Below, one piece after another: positions 61,201 to 62,870 of a stretch of DNA of 64,000 nucleotides. Source of the stretch: Strigamia acuminata (taxonomy: Eukaryota > Arthropoda > Chilopoda > Geophilomorpha > Linotaeniidae); contig OX442316.1 in the NCBI GenBank assembly GCA_949358305.1, forward strand, positions 11,470,001 through 11,534,000. Direction: 5' to 3'. The notes below the pieces were generated by a model that was given only the letters and a program-made list of their open reading frames with translations, did no database searches and had not been told where the DNA came from. The position numbers and the translations under genes were made by a program. Positions within the stretch are counted from its first letter, which is position 1. The number at the start of each line of letters is the position of its first letter.

Positions 61201-62870
61201 TAGTCATCTATGTCTCGGCGTGTGATGCCAAGATCGGGCGAAATCGGGCGACCATCTTTCATCCAGAGGATTGTCAAGGGAAGATCGCCCTGATATACGA
61301 CGCAAGAAATACGTGCTAACACGCCCTCAAATAAATGCTCATCTTGGAACGAGAACGGGATGATTTTTGGGGCGACTGAAAGTGAAAGGTAGGTCATCAA
61401 AGACACTTTAAACTTCTCGGGAAGTCAAAATGATTTTACTTGAAGTTTGTGGACAGAGATAAAGACGATAAAAGTATATAGAAAAATGTTTCTTCATTAA
61501 TTAAAAAAAAAAAAAAAAAGAAACGGAAAAAAGTTTAAGAAAAACTGCAGTGTGGCAATGATTAAGCGATTCATTAAGATCGCGCCACTTGGTAGCCAAA
61601 AGAGAATATACTGTGGCAAAATTTGTAACGAGGAAAAATAGGTGGGGAAAAAATTCGGGTTCCTAAATACAAAAAAAAAATATAGAAAAATAAAAAAAAA
61701 ATAACACTATATGGGTACTAAATTTCTATTTTTCTTTTCTTTTTATATGAATGAACATTGTTCATTAAGTTCTAATCTGTACAGACGTTCGCGCTGATTA
61801 ATTGATCACAAAAAATTTCCTGAGTTCATTTGCCTGTAAAGGCATTTTATACCAGACGCTTTTCTTTCCTAACTTTCTTCCTAACTTTAGAAACTAACCG
61901 TTGATTTAAAAAAATTTAAACCTGATATGTTCGTATATGGTTTTACAATTTTATATGCATACAAAATATATCTAGTCTACAAACATGACAATAAAAAACA
62001 ACAAACCAACAAAAATCTAAAAGTTCCTCTAACGATTCGTACAGTATACTAGTAGTACGTATCTTTCTACAGTAGTCTATACTCTAAATACGGTATACCA
62101 AGAATATCTAAAAGGAATTGGGCATTCACGTCAGCACACTGGTCAACAGGGATTTGACTACTAAGGCCCAGTGTGACGGCTCTCTACGATTTCAGGCTTA
62201 AAGGAGAAGGCAAAGGCAACCCAACCATGTGGGAGATTACCATGAACTAAGAGCGATGCCGTATACTGGACGATTGCTGCCTCATTGCTGGCCTCGCACG
62301 AGTAGTTACCCGTGTGCTCTGAACTCACGTTTTCAATCGTGAGCGAGCTGGCGTGTTGGTCATAAGAGCGCGTCAAAACTCCCATCGACGGCGGGATTTC
62401 CCAACCGTCTTTCGACCAACTGAATGTAATGGGCAGGTCTCCCTGGCTGACGGCACATGTCACATGTGCTCGCATGCCCTTGTAGAACTGATCGTCAAGA
62501 AACGCGAACGGAATTATCTTTGGCCCAACTGGAAGACAAAACATCAAGAAGAGCAAGGGTTGGGTGGGTGAACAACATTTACCGTTCACAAACAGCGCTG
62601 CGGTGTGGCTCGCGGAGGCCGCGTCGTTGGTCGCCACGCACGTGTAGTTACCGTTATGGCGCGGGGCCACGCTGCCGATGGCCAGTATACTCGACACGTC
62701 GTCGAGTTCGCGCACTACGACGCCCAGTTCTGCTGGAATCACTCGCCCGTCCTTGAACCATTTGATGGTGACTGGCAGGTCGCCTTCGCTTACTACGCAC
62801 TGCAGCCTCGCTCGCATGCCCTCGCGCAAAAGCTCTTCTTGGAAGGAGAAAGGCGTGATCTTTGGCGGGA
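19140..62870 (-). CDS. Dscam: Dscam, 3' two thirds (Ig7 array to C-terminus), multi-exon
   Basis: Homophilic cell adhesion receptor of the Ig superfamily, acting at the plasma membrane in neurite self-avoidance and, in arthropods, also discussed in haemocyte immunity. Twenty-seven exon steps were joined by GT-AG (one GC-AG) sites with consistent phases: Ig7 (one of four 288-nt exons), Ig8, Ig9, FNIII 1-4, Ig10, FNIII 5-6, transmembrane helix, tail of eight exons. This order is unique to Dscam. Nearly all extracellular domains are coded by two exons with phase-1 outer borders. Ig1-Ig6 and the start codon are outside the window. The gene spans at least 44 kb, enlarged by an LTR retrotransposon in the Ig10 intron. 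Only one transmembrane exon was seen, unlike Drosophila, which has two. Family assignment is very sure; the last tail exon and the GC-AG junction are inferred. Confidence 0.96.
19366..19711. repeat. Abutting tandem duplication, two 173-bp copies
   Basis: Copy A (19366-19538) and copy B (19539-19711) share start (AATAAATAAG), middle (ATAATCCCATT, ATAAATTAAATTA) and end (GGTAAACTTTA, AATAACAAT) with scattered differences. The pair fills the intron between Dscam tail exon 7 and the proposed last exon. Confidence 0.75.
19727..19796 (-). CDS. Dscam: Dscam cytoplasmic tail exon 7
   Basis: A 70-nt exon, phase 1 in and phase 2 out, with acceptor ATTATTTTCAG and donor AAAAAG|GTAATG. It codes AFQNKAKTDQTQGDPTEGSK plus LLK and two bases of an Arg codon. 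It lies 62 nt from tail exon 6. Confidence 0.72.
19859..19986 (-). CDS. Dscam: Dscam cytoplasmic tail exon 6, with YDEP motif
   Basis: A 128-nt exon, phase 2 in and phase 1 out, with acceptor TGTATTTTTAG and donor AGTG|GTATAA. It reads STQETTFIFPKTPDEVGVTP, then TIMSSDPTERYDEPILPPS. The tyrosine motif YDEP (19875-19886) matches the preferred Nck/Dock SH2 ligand and is followed by a PxxP. Found beyond a 6.6 kb intron. Confidence 0.83.
19987..25749 (-). other. Dscam tail intron, left part
   Basis: AT-rich intron between tail exons 6 and 5 with T-rich tracts and a run of 12 C at 23,647-23,658. No further exon could be supported; segments at 22,880-23,040 and 24,720-24,900 are of higher complexity but lack paired splice sites. 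Confidence 0.55.
25750..26083. mobile_element. Tc1/mariner-type MITE, 334 bp
   Basis: Long terminal inverted repeats of about 64 bp begin CAGGGTGAGTCAAAAGT and end in the reverse complement, with about ten mismatches. TA flanks both sides (25748-25749 and 26084-26085). The centre codes nothing. It lies in the Dscam intron between tail exons 6 and 5. Confidence 0.87.
26596..26737 (-). CDS. Dscam: Dscam cytoplasmic tail exon 5
   Basis: A 142-nt exon, phase 1 in and phase 2 out. It reads RLPDSSTTRANSGGPSPRQQ, then ASPGDTKWRIVQRNLGN and a lysine-rich end. The acceptor is GCTGCAG; an upstream TTAG gives six more nucleotides in frame. Donor GTTGG|GTAAGT. Low-complexity, proline and serine rich, as expected for a disordered tail. 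Confidence 0.75.
26738..27823 (-). other. Dscam tail intron with AT-rich repeats
   Basis: Intron between tail exons 5 and 4. Short direct repeats of a TTAATATGTAAATTA unit lie near 27,135-27,180. Several GAATAAATTC-like repeats in both orientations occupy 27,350-27,780 and could be an old inverted-repeat element. Confidence 0.5.
27824..27931 (-). CDS. Dscam: Dscam cytoplasmic tail exon 4
   Basis: A 108-nt exon, phase 1-1, much more GC-rich than its surroundings. It reads AAYPRPEPDGKAAWATGQPE, then RGFSSRTGFPVGQSR. The acceptor is a tandem CAG-CAG (TTATCAGCAG), so 105 nt is also possible with loss of one Ala. Donor CGTT|GTAAGT. Confidence 0.75.
27932..29494 (-). other. Dscam tail intron, exons 4 to 3
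   Basis: AT-rich intron. No exon, RNA gene or element recognised. Confidence 0.55.
29495..29600 (-). CDS. Dscam: Dscam cytoplasmic tail exon 3
   Basis: A 106-nt exon, phase 0 in and phase 1 out, with acceptor TTTATTTACAG and donor TTG|GTAAGA. It reads SDNEENLIQNTNTQKRVKKQ, then SGEQIARPKSDGAVV: hydrophilic, with a basic patch. Only the phase-0 frame is open, so it needs the downstream donor of tail exon 2. Confidence 0.82.
30391..30509 (-). CDS. Dscam: Dscam cytoplasmic tail exon 2
   Basis: A 119-nt exon, phase 1 in and phase 0 out, using donor GGA|GTGAGT. It codes SSDEITPYATTQLP, a segment typical of arthropod Dscam tails, and YGEM (30445-30456), a YxxM motif of the kind bound by PI3-kinase SH2 domains. 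A second donor TCAG|GTGGAG lies 11 nt upstream and would leave in phase 1. Confidence 0.87.
30510..32731 (-). other. Dscam tail intron, exons 2 to 1
   Basis: AT-rich intron, with the neighbouring 790-nt intron at 29,601-30,390 similar. A segment at 31,860-31,970 has an acceptor-like TACTCTTCAG and an open frame but no convincing donor. Confidence 0.5.
32732..32887 (-). CDS. Dscam: Dscam cytoplasmic tail exon 1
   Basis: A 156-nt exon, phase 1-1, with acceptor TTTATTGTAG and donor TTAAAG|GTATTT. It is rich in serine (KSSSKFSSSSSTVKNYS) and ends RRYPSISDKLVK. The Y-P-S-I at 32751-32762 fits a YxxPhi sorting or SH2 motif. Fit of phase at both ends and open frame support it; I do not recognise a domain. 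Confidence 0.82.
32888..33296 (-). other. Candidate GC-AG intron after the transmembrane exon
   Basis: A 409-nt interval starting GCAAGG and ending TTGTAG on the minus strand. Reading into it from the transmembrane exon gives a stop after a few codons. No second transmembrane exon is present in it. Confidence 0.6.
33297..33470 (-). CDS. Dscam: Dscam transmembrane exon, probable GC-AG donor
   Basis: Phase 1-1, 174 nt if the GC donor is used. It codes a juxtamembrane stretch (FYLDLRVIIP), a hydrophobic helix (IAISLLILFVVLLIMCIYF) and a basic stop-transfer run RRRN. No usable GT donor follows. The best site is CAAAG|GCAAGG, a good GC donor, which restores a Gly codon with the next exon. Without splicing the frame adds only Lys-Glu-Ser after that Gly and stops at 33286-33288. 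It is the only transmembrane exon seen. Confidence 0.88.
33543..33836 (-). CDS. Dscam: Dscam FNIII 6 (single exon)
   Basis: A 294-nt exon, phase 1-1, coding a whole domain. It has ITLDGWPLTGCPIMYFVVEY and the core VVPGLQPGTWYTVKVTAHSS followed by AGSTIAKYNFATLTADGG. Acceptor TTACGATAG, donor GGCG|GTGAGA. This is the last extracellular domain before the membrane. Confidence 0.96.
33902..34087 (-). CDS. Dscam: Dscam FNIII 5, second half exon
   Basis: A 186-nt exon, phase 1-1. It contains FILHYKREFGQWETINL, the core FRLENLWCGTKYLVYVQGYN and KIGVGTASE. Acceptor CGTACCTAG, donor TCAG|GTAAGT. Its cysteine (LWCGTKY) is the usual Dscam FNIII 5 variant. Confidence 0.95.
34378..34476 (-). CDS. Dscam: Dscam FNIII 5, first half exon
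   Basis: A 99-nt exon, phase 1-1. It begins VPPSTPTLTVVSTSLTAIEL and has the core tryptophan in QWKPEPEETTPIS. Acceptor TCTTCCTCCAG, donor AGCG|GTAAGG. Confidence 0.93.
35007..35161 (-). CDS. Dscam: Dscam Ig10, second half exon
   Basis: A 155-nt exon, phase 2 in and phase 1 out. It reads VDGTLVLKDIDHGDAGNYTC, the second Ig cysteine signature, then MVQNKIGEDKITYTLII. Acceptor CGTTTTTAG, donor CCAAG|GTAAGT. It is separated from the first half by a 14.2 kb intron that holds the retrotransposon. Confidence 0.95.
35162..37346 (-). other. Dscam Ig10 intron, part before the retrotransposon
   Basis: AT-rich intron with no exon recognised. It includes the GC-rich inverted-repeat patch described separately near 36.6-36.8 kb. 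Confidence 0.55.
36589..36793. repeat. GC-rich inverted-repeat patch, possible small transposon
   Basis: Imperfect inverted arms CTAGCGC...ACCGCGAC (36589-36614) and GTCGCGG...GCGCTAG (36769-36793) enclose a strong hairpin of eight G, CTGCG and seven C (36684-36703). The base composition is unlike the surrounding intron. No target duplication could be fixed and outer arms may extend to about 36,575 and 36,815. Confidence 0.45.
37347..39046 (+). repeat. 5' LTR, about 1.70 kb
   Basis: Starts TGTATGACGA and ends TCATCGTCACA, short imperfect inverted ends with TG...CA. It contains TATATAT at about 37,845, a doubled TGTTGATTGCGCAG (37937-37950 and 37964-37977) and AATAAA near 38,885. From 37876 to the end it matches the 3' LTR with no difference noticed; before that the two differ at roughly one base in five. 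Confidence 0.9.
39049..39066 (+). other. Primer binding site
   Basis: TGGAGGTTCCACCGAGAT begins two bases after the LTR and has the obligatory TGG complementary to a tRNA CCA end. The tRNA species was not determined. Confidence 0.75.
39105..39860 (+). repeat. Array of degenerate hairpin-like repeats in the leader
   Basis: Around a dozen units of the form GTTGTATTTTCT-n-GAAAAATTA recur between the primer site and gag, for example at 39121-39150, 39155-39184, 39197-39230, 39243-39272, 39288-39322, 39387-39411, 39432-39465, 39605-39629, 39655-39684, 39695-39724, 39727-39750 and 39836-39857. Each is a short imperfect palindrome. The 1.45 kb leader codes nothing. Confidence 0.7.
40519..42810 (+). 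CDS. gag: Retrotransposon Gag, 763 aa
   Basis: Structural protein forming the virus-like particle and packaging the element RNA. The first ATG is at 40519; the frame is open for about 190 nt upstream but without ATG. Residues 1-420 are charged and proline-rich with a GGQ repeat (near 41,565-41,605). A capsid-like region follows (about residues 425-590, with GHAQTWFR and FEDAFLRRFD as in Ty3-type Gag). One CCHC zinc knuckle, CFYCHETGHFKREC, starts at residue 664. The stop lies two codons after the frameshift heptamer. No internal break. Confidence 0.92.
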   Translation: MTHHRNLFDTLNQTRDQEDENQSRNQLTPITEESTQYDADEDLRAYCRHFNLDVRFFGSLTEAKQYMARNQQPGGSSDRSGRSADELELNRGGINGGPPATYEKSRDPPPAPPPLRVVNPTSPSKEQTTEPRASTPKSDELLLVERTDNVQRPSVVDKVASESQTTVPERRNQPPIPALPLVLEQEIPPRRVAYPPKHPSEAIRRFQQEIRDQASTLKTPVDYGARQEFPTRNFPADPIERFQQRVRDEVRDLDPNPIQPRTHFESTRGRPNLPALRREKSPSPIIPRAQIGYEEFRPNYEDYRTNHGYNSPSQGRFRRSSPPRPDEFQRSYSPPPARGSRRNEPRPPQPGGQGGQGGQGGHHTDNPNLLPPSYFQRSDSPPPRRGNSASSTAPTLSQDDMNLLVQRLSGNVRNTQSQPQPNRKFICKGIEIPAFEGKQEDVSRFLEVVKSVSMLREITLDNMVHEIIPGYLLGHAQTWFRQEKRRFTSWEIFEDAFLRRFDLVPLTRARRLKNVIQRADESLYDFLLRFSKAQGKIAPGSREGIDHLFDNVTDESFMLLMNKDLYGESTVEEIIYFVGKHRCMFENKKQHSARLEFDNSEFPASNASTKAKDNKFASRPSLKSSTVGYEPITQVESDIEVESGDEESMETIYINHMETKSGKCFYCHETGHFKRECPKWLNKNKADPANKRPASSQATPDDVKRPRPNWVTTELLDKKLGDLQSTLQSPLQKSLHSSVTDLLTKFLKAPTSSTEKTEESKNC
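42798..42839 (+). promoter_or_regulatory. -1 ribosomal frameshift signal, gag-pol
   Basis: In the gag frame the heptamer A-AAA-AAC (42798-42804) is the classical slippery site. After a 6-nt spacer a stem can form: 42811-42815 with 42835-42839, a bulged G at 42816, then 42817-42819 with 42832-42834, closing a 12-nt loop. A -1 slip moves directly into the pol frame, which is open from 42624. Confidence 0.82.
42798..47063 (+). CDS. pol: Retrotransposon Pol (PR-RT-RH-IN), read by -1 frameshift
   Basis: Polyprotein that matures Gag, copies RNA to DNA and integrates it. In order: aspartic protease (DSGA at 43233); reverse transcriptase with LDLTQGYHQ, MPFGL.NAP and catalytic YLDD (44241-44252); RNase H (TDAS from 44688, with later SDAQ); integrase with the HHCC zinc module (first His 45624, CPHC 45735-45746) and catalytic D (45834), D (46011), E (46116); then a GPY/F-like module (DGPWEI). 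No chromodomain and no env. The acidic and basic C-terminal tail is unassigned. The frame is open from 42624, overlapping gag by about 187 nt; 1,421 residues counted from the slip site. All catalytic residues are present. Confidence 0.94.
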   Translation, partial: KKLLEGVEPTISAPIKTDPFDFSEFSDDLFELSGKDQKPPPIVLATKLNKELFKWDDLNLDLIPTAEHANSNTGGVMEGFDAMTKQLEGLSIFNHGGKWNVKKFSNLRRLDQRGVTAFVKTLTDRHSDDPRMRVQIGGLKFNALMDSGATQCFIGMQLLSQTNAEPDYIQECPRGMRVCAVGISHVPLGQITLCVKWAGGLKYTPINFIILKPGVCDLIIGHNFMRRAGIDLRAKRGSFTCDSMPGWSAPYETRESDCELARIRTLDANGAETHTPADWAEKLVADCDSTDERKDQLKAVILAIKDVFRDKVGCTNLAKHKITLKKDAKWRVQPFRMYNPAKKAIMTELVEELEADDLIEPATGPYISHPVIVAKPNGKYRLCIDYRWLNAISVLDTIQMPSIDLLIHSTNKAKYFTSLDLTQGYHQMEMQEEDRCKTAFYTPKGNYQFKRMPFGLCNAPCSFQNLMSRVMGDSLHKHVLVYLDDLIIFSHSWKEHLDHIKDVLEKLQKANLTINKAKSKFGRTSLKFLGHYITPEGLNADPDKIKSVKEFPEPTCSKDIQRFHGLSNFFRKFIPNHADIARPLTSIMHKNAAFVWGKEQKEAFAKIKEILCDKNQVLHMPDMSKPMVVMTDASHTGLGAVLCQDVEVFNEKTQKMMMVPKPVAYASRVLRGAEERYSTPELECLAVVWAVDRFRPYLEYTTFTLESDAQALGWLMRTPEPSGRFGRWAVKIQCGAFKIVFRKGALNQVADALSRAPLSAMDTPITDYIEPVEINQFYPLWTGNKKTQVIPVEGRRHFLTNVNVRFNDFSELNEENSNNSGEKGEVNEKGKTKHQTTVFSALTDVLNQVPPTRAEIIAEQLLDDDCKKIMAHLKLSEEDQELETDLDWLNTIAGYCLDESGEDGSKMLIFFRPTFEEELNDSGNGFKAVIPKSLVRRALFACHGHPLCGHAGMSKTLERAKLIYYWPKMTRDTRNYVRGCPHCQQYKPSQHRKHRAVYTPHNMTNPWETVSIDLMGPKPAGRSKLQWILVIIDHCTKWVEVFALTKASSESIVNKMSDVFHRWGYPKKILSDNGRQFVSTVYSDFCKKHHIDMAHVSPYHASANPTERANRDLKMMLAIYSDVHSHWPRFLNEFAFATRTAISDATGFSPMMLNTGRTVPLPFDPRMVEHGVKFDKNKPEEYVHGILDVLRRAHQEMHRKIQENYVRHDKIHRNKYHICQYAVGDLVWKATHILSNKEKGITAGFAEKRDGPWEITAVLKGGSYSLRKVADGSIEKSINIQDLSPYIPSFPVEAWSENQTEGSEGIHPTPNWMDEHFPVSQQTEEEVVPMETEDTVENDILQPPDEVVEGVIENNELEHIKRRNKKLLRAERRSKRTPKPNRQFSDDFVQKMQEISISEKNIYFTKHAHLYFEETTHPCYF
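47064..47566 (+). other. Untranslated region between pol and the polypurine tract
   Basis: About 500 nt of AT-rich sequence without an open frame. An envelope gene, found here in errantivirus-like Gypsy elements, is absent. Confidence 0.75.
47567..47574 (+). other. Polypurine tract
   Basis: AAGGGGGA lies directly before the 3' LTR, the primer for plus-strand synthesis. Confidence 0.85.
47575..49263 (+). repeat. 3' LTR, about 1.69 kb
   Basis: Starts CGTATGACGA (CG in place of the usual TG) and ends TCATCGTCACA. From 48093 to the end it matches the 5' LTR with no difference noticed; the first roughly 520 nt differ from it by many substitutions and several indels. Confidence 0.9.
49324..49438 (-). 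CDS. Dscam: Dscam Ig10, first half exon
   Basis: A 115-nt exon, phase 1 in and phase 2 out. It reads VGATAASFSDIITSPWKHEI and then RLPCLAVGTPLPQRKW, giving the first Ig cysteine and tryptophan. Acceptor TGTTTTTACAG, donor TCTAG|GTAGGT. It sits immediately beside the right end of the LTR retrotransposon: the insertion begins 60 nt into the following intron. Confidence 0.93.
49630..49843 (-). CDS. Dscam: Dscam FNIII 4, second half exon
   Basis: A 214-nt exon, phase 0 in and phase 1 out. It contains HEIKGLKKNRRYEFWVTAAT and TVGEGQSTQV, the FNIII E-F core and F-G loop. Acceptor TTATTTTTAG, donor ACTGG|GTGAGT. Found by translating the gap between the retrotransposon and the other FNIII exons. Confidence 0.92.
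49844..51373 (-). other. Dscam FNIII 4 intron
   Basis: AT-rich, with long A runs at 51,068-51,190. No exon or element recognised. Confidence 0.6.
51374..51516 (-). CDS. Dscam: Dscam FNIII 4, first half exon
   Basis: A 143-nt exon, phase 1 in and phase 0 out. It begins VPGPPAQIKAIPTSLDSILV and carries AWKPPSRPNGVIIRYNVYI. Acceptor TGCGTTTTCCAG, donor AACATT|GTAAGA. Downstream on the minus strand lies a 1.5 kb intron. Confidence 0.94.
51517..52028 (-). other. Dscam intron, FNIII 3 to FNIII 4
   Basis: AT-rich, nothing recognised. The 363-nt intron at 52,182-52,544 inside FNIII 3 is likewise featureless. Confidence 0.6.
52029..52181 (-). CDS. Dscam: Dscam FNIII 3, second half exon
   Basis: A 153-nt exon, phase 1-1. 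It contains LTLRNLEKSVNYSIQVLAFT and RVGDGPKSDPVYCRT, the F and G strands of an FNIII domain. Acceptor TATATTTCAG, donor GATG|GTAAGT. Confidence 0.95.
52545..52691 (-). CDS. Dscam: Dscam FNIII 3, first half exon
   Basis: A 147-nt exon, phase 1-1. It reads VPSASPTDVSCSVLTSQTIS and has the core tryptophan of VNWQVLSPHAVNG, then GYKVLFKPADEWY. Acceptor TTGTTGACAG. The donor is TATG|GTGGGT; a nearby GT four bases on would break the frame with the next exon. Confidence 0.93.
52753..52996 (-). CDS. Dscam: Dscam FNIII 2, second exon
   Basis: A 244-nt exon, phase 0 in and phase 1 out. It contains the C-strand segment GYYIGYKIYNSTDPYNYH and the L-x-M-x-x-x-Y core (ITDLRMYAQYSVIVQAYN), followed by DRGRGPNSPE. 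Acceptor GCCTTTTAG, donor GATG|GTATAT. Confidence 0.95.
53069..53139 (-). CDS. Dscam: Dscam FNIII 2, first exon
   Basis: A short 71-nt exon, phase 1 in and phase 0 out. It begins APASQPRDVDCEASDPQ-like (PPASQPRDVDCEASDPQTLR once joined) and reaches the FNIII tryptophan in VTWK. Acceptor TTTTTACAG, donor GGAAG|GTGCTT. It is only 72 nt from the next exon. Confidence 0.9.
53378..53551 (-). CDS. Dscam: Dscam FNIII 1, second half exon
   Basis: A 174-nt exon, phase 1-1. It contains KLKAIVRNLYPATTYHFRLF, the typical FNIII E/F-strand L-x-P-x-T-x-Y signature, then AENVVGTSLSS. Acceptor TTCTCTGGTAG, donor GAAC|GTAAGA. It lies 2.1 kb from the first half. Confidence 0.93.
53552..55643 (-). other. Dscam FNIII 1 intron, 2.1 kb
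   Basis: Contains two higher-complexity blocks (53,740-54,010 and 54,840-55,560) whose open frames are not recognised and lack paired splice sites. They could be regulatory. No transposon ends seen. Confidence 0.5.
55644..55775 (-). CDS. Dscam: Dscam FNIII 1, first half exon
   Basis: A 132-nt exon, phase 1-1. It begins EAPDPPKITKLESVGNRSVH and has the FNIII core tryptophan in LTWSEPFDGN, then the C-strand tyrosines of YSIQYKPKA. Acceptor TTATTGTAG, donor GCAG|GTATGA. Confidence 0.93.
55847..55995 (-). CDS. Dscam: Dscam Ig9, second half exon
   Basis: A 149-nt exon, phase 2 in and phase 1 out. It reads YKITETTSENGVHSEF and then RKDTGMYSCLGANKFGSDEI, holding the second Ig cysteine. Acceptor TTTTTTTCAG, donor GTGCAAG|GTAAAA. 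With the first half the domain is 297 nt. An 881-nt intron separates the halves. Confidence 0.94.
55996..56876 (-). other. Dscam Ig9 intron
   Basis: AT-rich, nothing recognised. The 513-nt intron at 57,269-57,781 inside Ig8 is also featureless. Confidence 0.6.
56877..57024 (-). CDS. Dscam: Dscam Ig9, first half exon
   Basis: A 148-nt exon, phase 1 in and phase 2 out. It carries GEDARLKCEASGDLPIAITW with the first Ig cysteine and tryptophan, and ends DQRVDS plus two bases of an Arg codon. Acceptor TTATTTTAG, donor TCAAG|GTACTG. The Arg codon is completed by the next exon. Confidence 0.94.
57092..57268 (-). CDS. Dscam: Dscam Ig8, second half exon
   Basis: A 177-nt exon, phase 1-1. It reads NGTLLIRQADENSDGYYFC, so it holds the D-x-G-Y-x-C signature of the second Ig cysteine, followed by RAANGVGEGLSK and a G-strand. 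Acceptor TTTTACAG, donor CACG|GTAAAT. With the preceding exon it makes a 297-nt domain. Confidence 0.94.
57782..57901 (-). CDS. Dscam: Dscam Ig8, first half exon (constant)
   Basis: A 120-nt exon, phase 1-1. It codes VPPRWIIEPLDSTAVKG, then the first Ig cysteine (MLHCKADGFP) and the core tryptophan (EISWMKT). Acceptor ACATCAAG, donor GAAG|GTGCG. First constant exon after the Ig7 array. Confidence 0.93.
57902..60352 (-). other. Intron between the Ig7 array and Ig8, 2.45 kb
   Basis: Extremely AT-rich, with A and T runs and no Ig-like exon in any frame. In insects the docking sequence controlling exon-9-type choice lies in the equivalent interval; no candidate could be picked by eye. Confidence 0.55.
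60353..60640 (-). CDS. Dscam: Dscam Ig7 alternative exon, variant 4 of 4 (nearest constant Ig8)
   Basis: A 288-nt, phase 1-1 exon with acceptor TTTTTCTTCCAG and donor ACG|GTAAAT, the same donor context as variant 1. It carries VSCVISRGDLPLSITW and GNYSCIAHN. It is separated from the constant Ig8 exon by about 2.45 kb of very AT-rich intron, the interval where exon-9-type clusters of insects keep their shared RNA docking site. Confidence 0.93.
60641..61087 (-). other. Intron between Ig7 variants 3 and 4
   Basis: 447 nt with TA-rich tracts (60,965-60,980 and 61,010-61,055) able to fold into AU hairpins. No hidden or decayed variant exon was found. Confidence 0.5.
61088..61375 (-). CDS. Dscam: Dscam Ig7 alternative exon, variant 3 of 4
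   Basis: A 288-nt, phase 1-1 exon with acceptor CTTTCACTTTCAG and donor TATG|GTAATT. It opens V-A-P-K-I-I and shares the 12-residue run PFSFQDEHLFEG with variant 4, which suggests a recent duplication between those two. The Ig cysteines (ISCVVYQGDLPL, GNYTCVVS) are intact. Confidence 0.93.
61376..62240 (-). other. Intron between Ig7 variants 2 and 3
   Basis: 865 nt, AT-rich with A runs. No decayed Ig7 exon recognised, although there is room for one. Confidence 0.5.
62241..62528 (-). CDS. Dscam: Dscam Ig7 alternative exon, variant 2 of 4
   Basis: A 288-nt, phase 1-1 exon with acceptor TGTCTTCCAG and donor CATG|GTAATC. It opens V-G-P-K-I-I-P-F-A-F and carries HVTCAVSQGDLPITFSW and GNYSCEAS. 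It is the most divergent of the four at its start (G in place of the second P, DDQFYKG). The reading frame stays open through the 54-nt gap from variant 1. Confidence 0.92.
62583..62870 (-). CDS. Dscam: Dscam Ig7 alternative exon, variant 1 of 4 (5'-most seen)
   Basis: A complete Ig domain in a single 288-nt, phase 1-1 exon. The acceptor follows CCTTTGCAG and the donor is ACG|GTAAAT. The opening reads V-P-P-K-I-T-P-F-S-F. The Ig cysteines (LQCVV and GNYTCVA), the core tryptophan and the array signature GDLP are present. Only 54 nt separate its donor from the acceptor of variant 2. More variants may lie upstream, outside the window. Confidence 0.93.
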
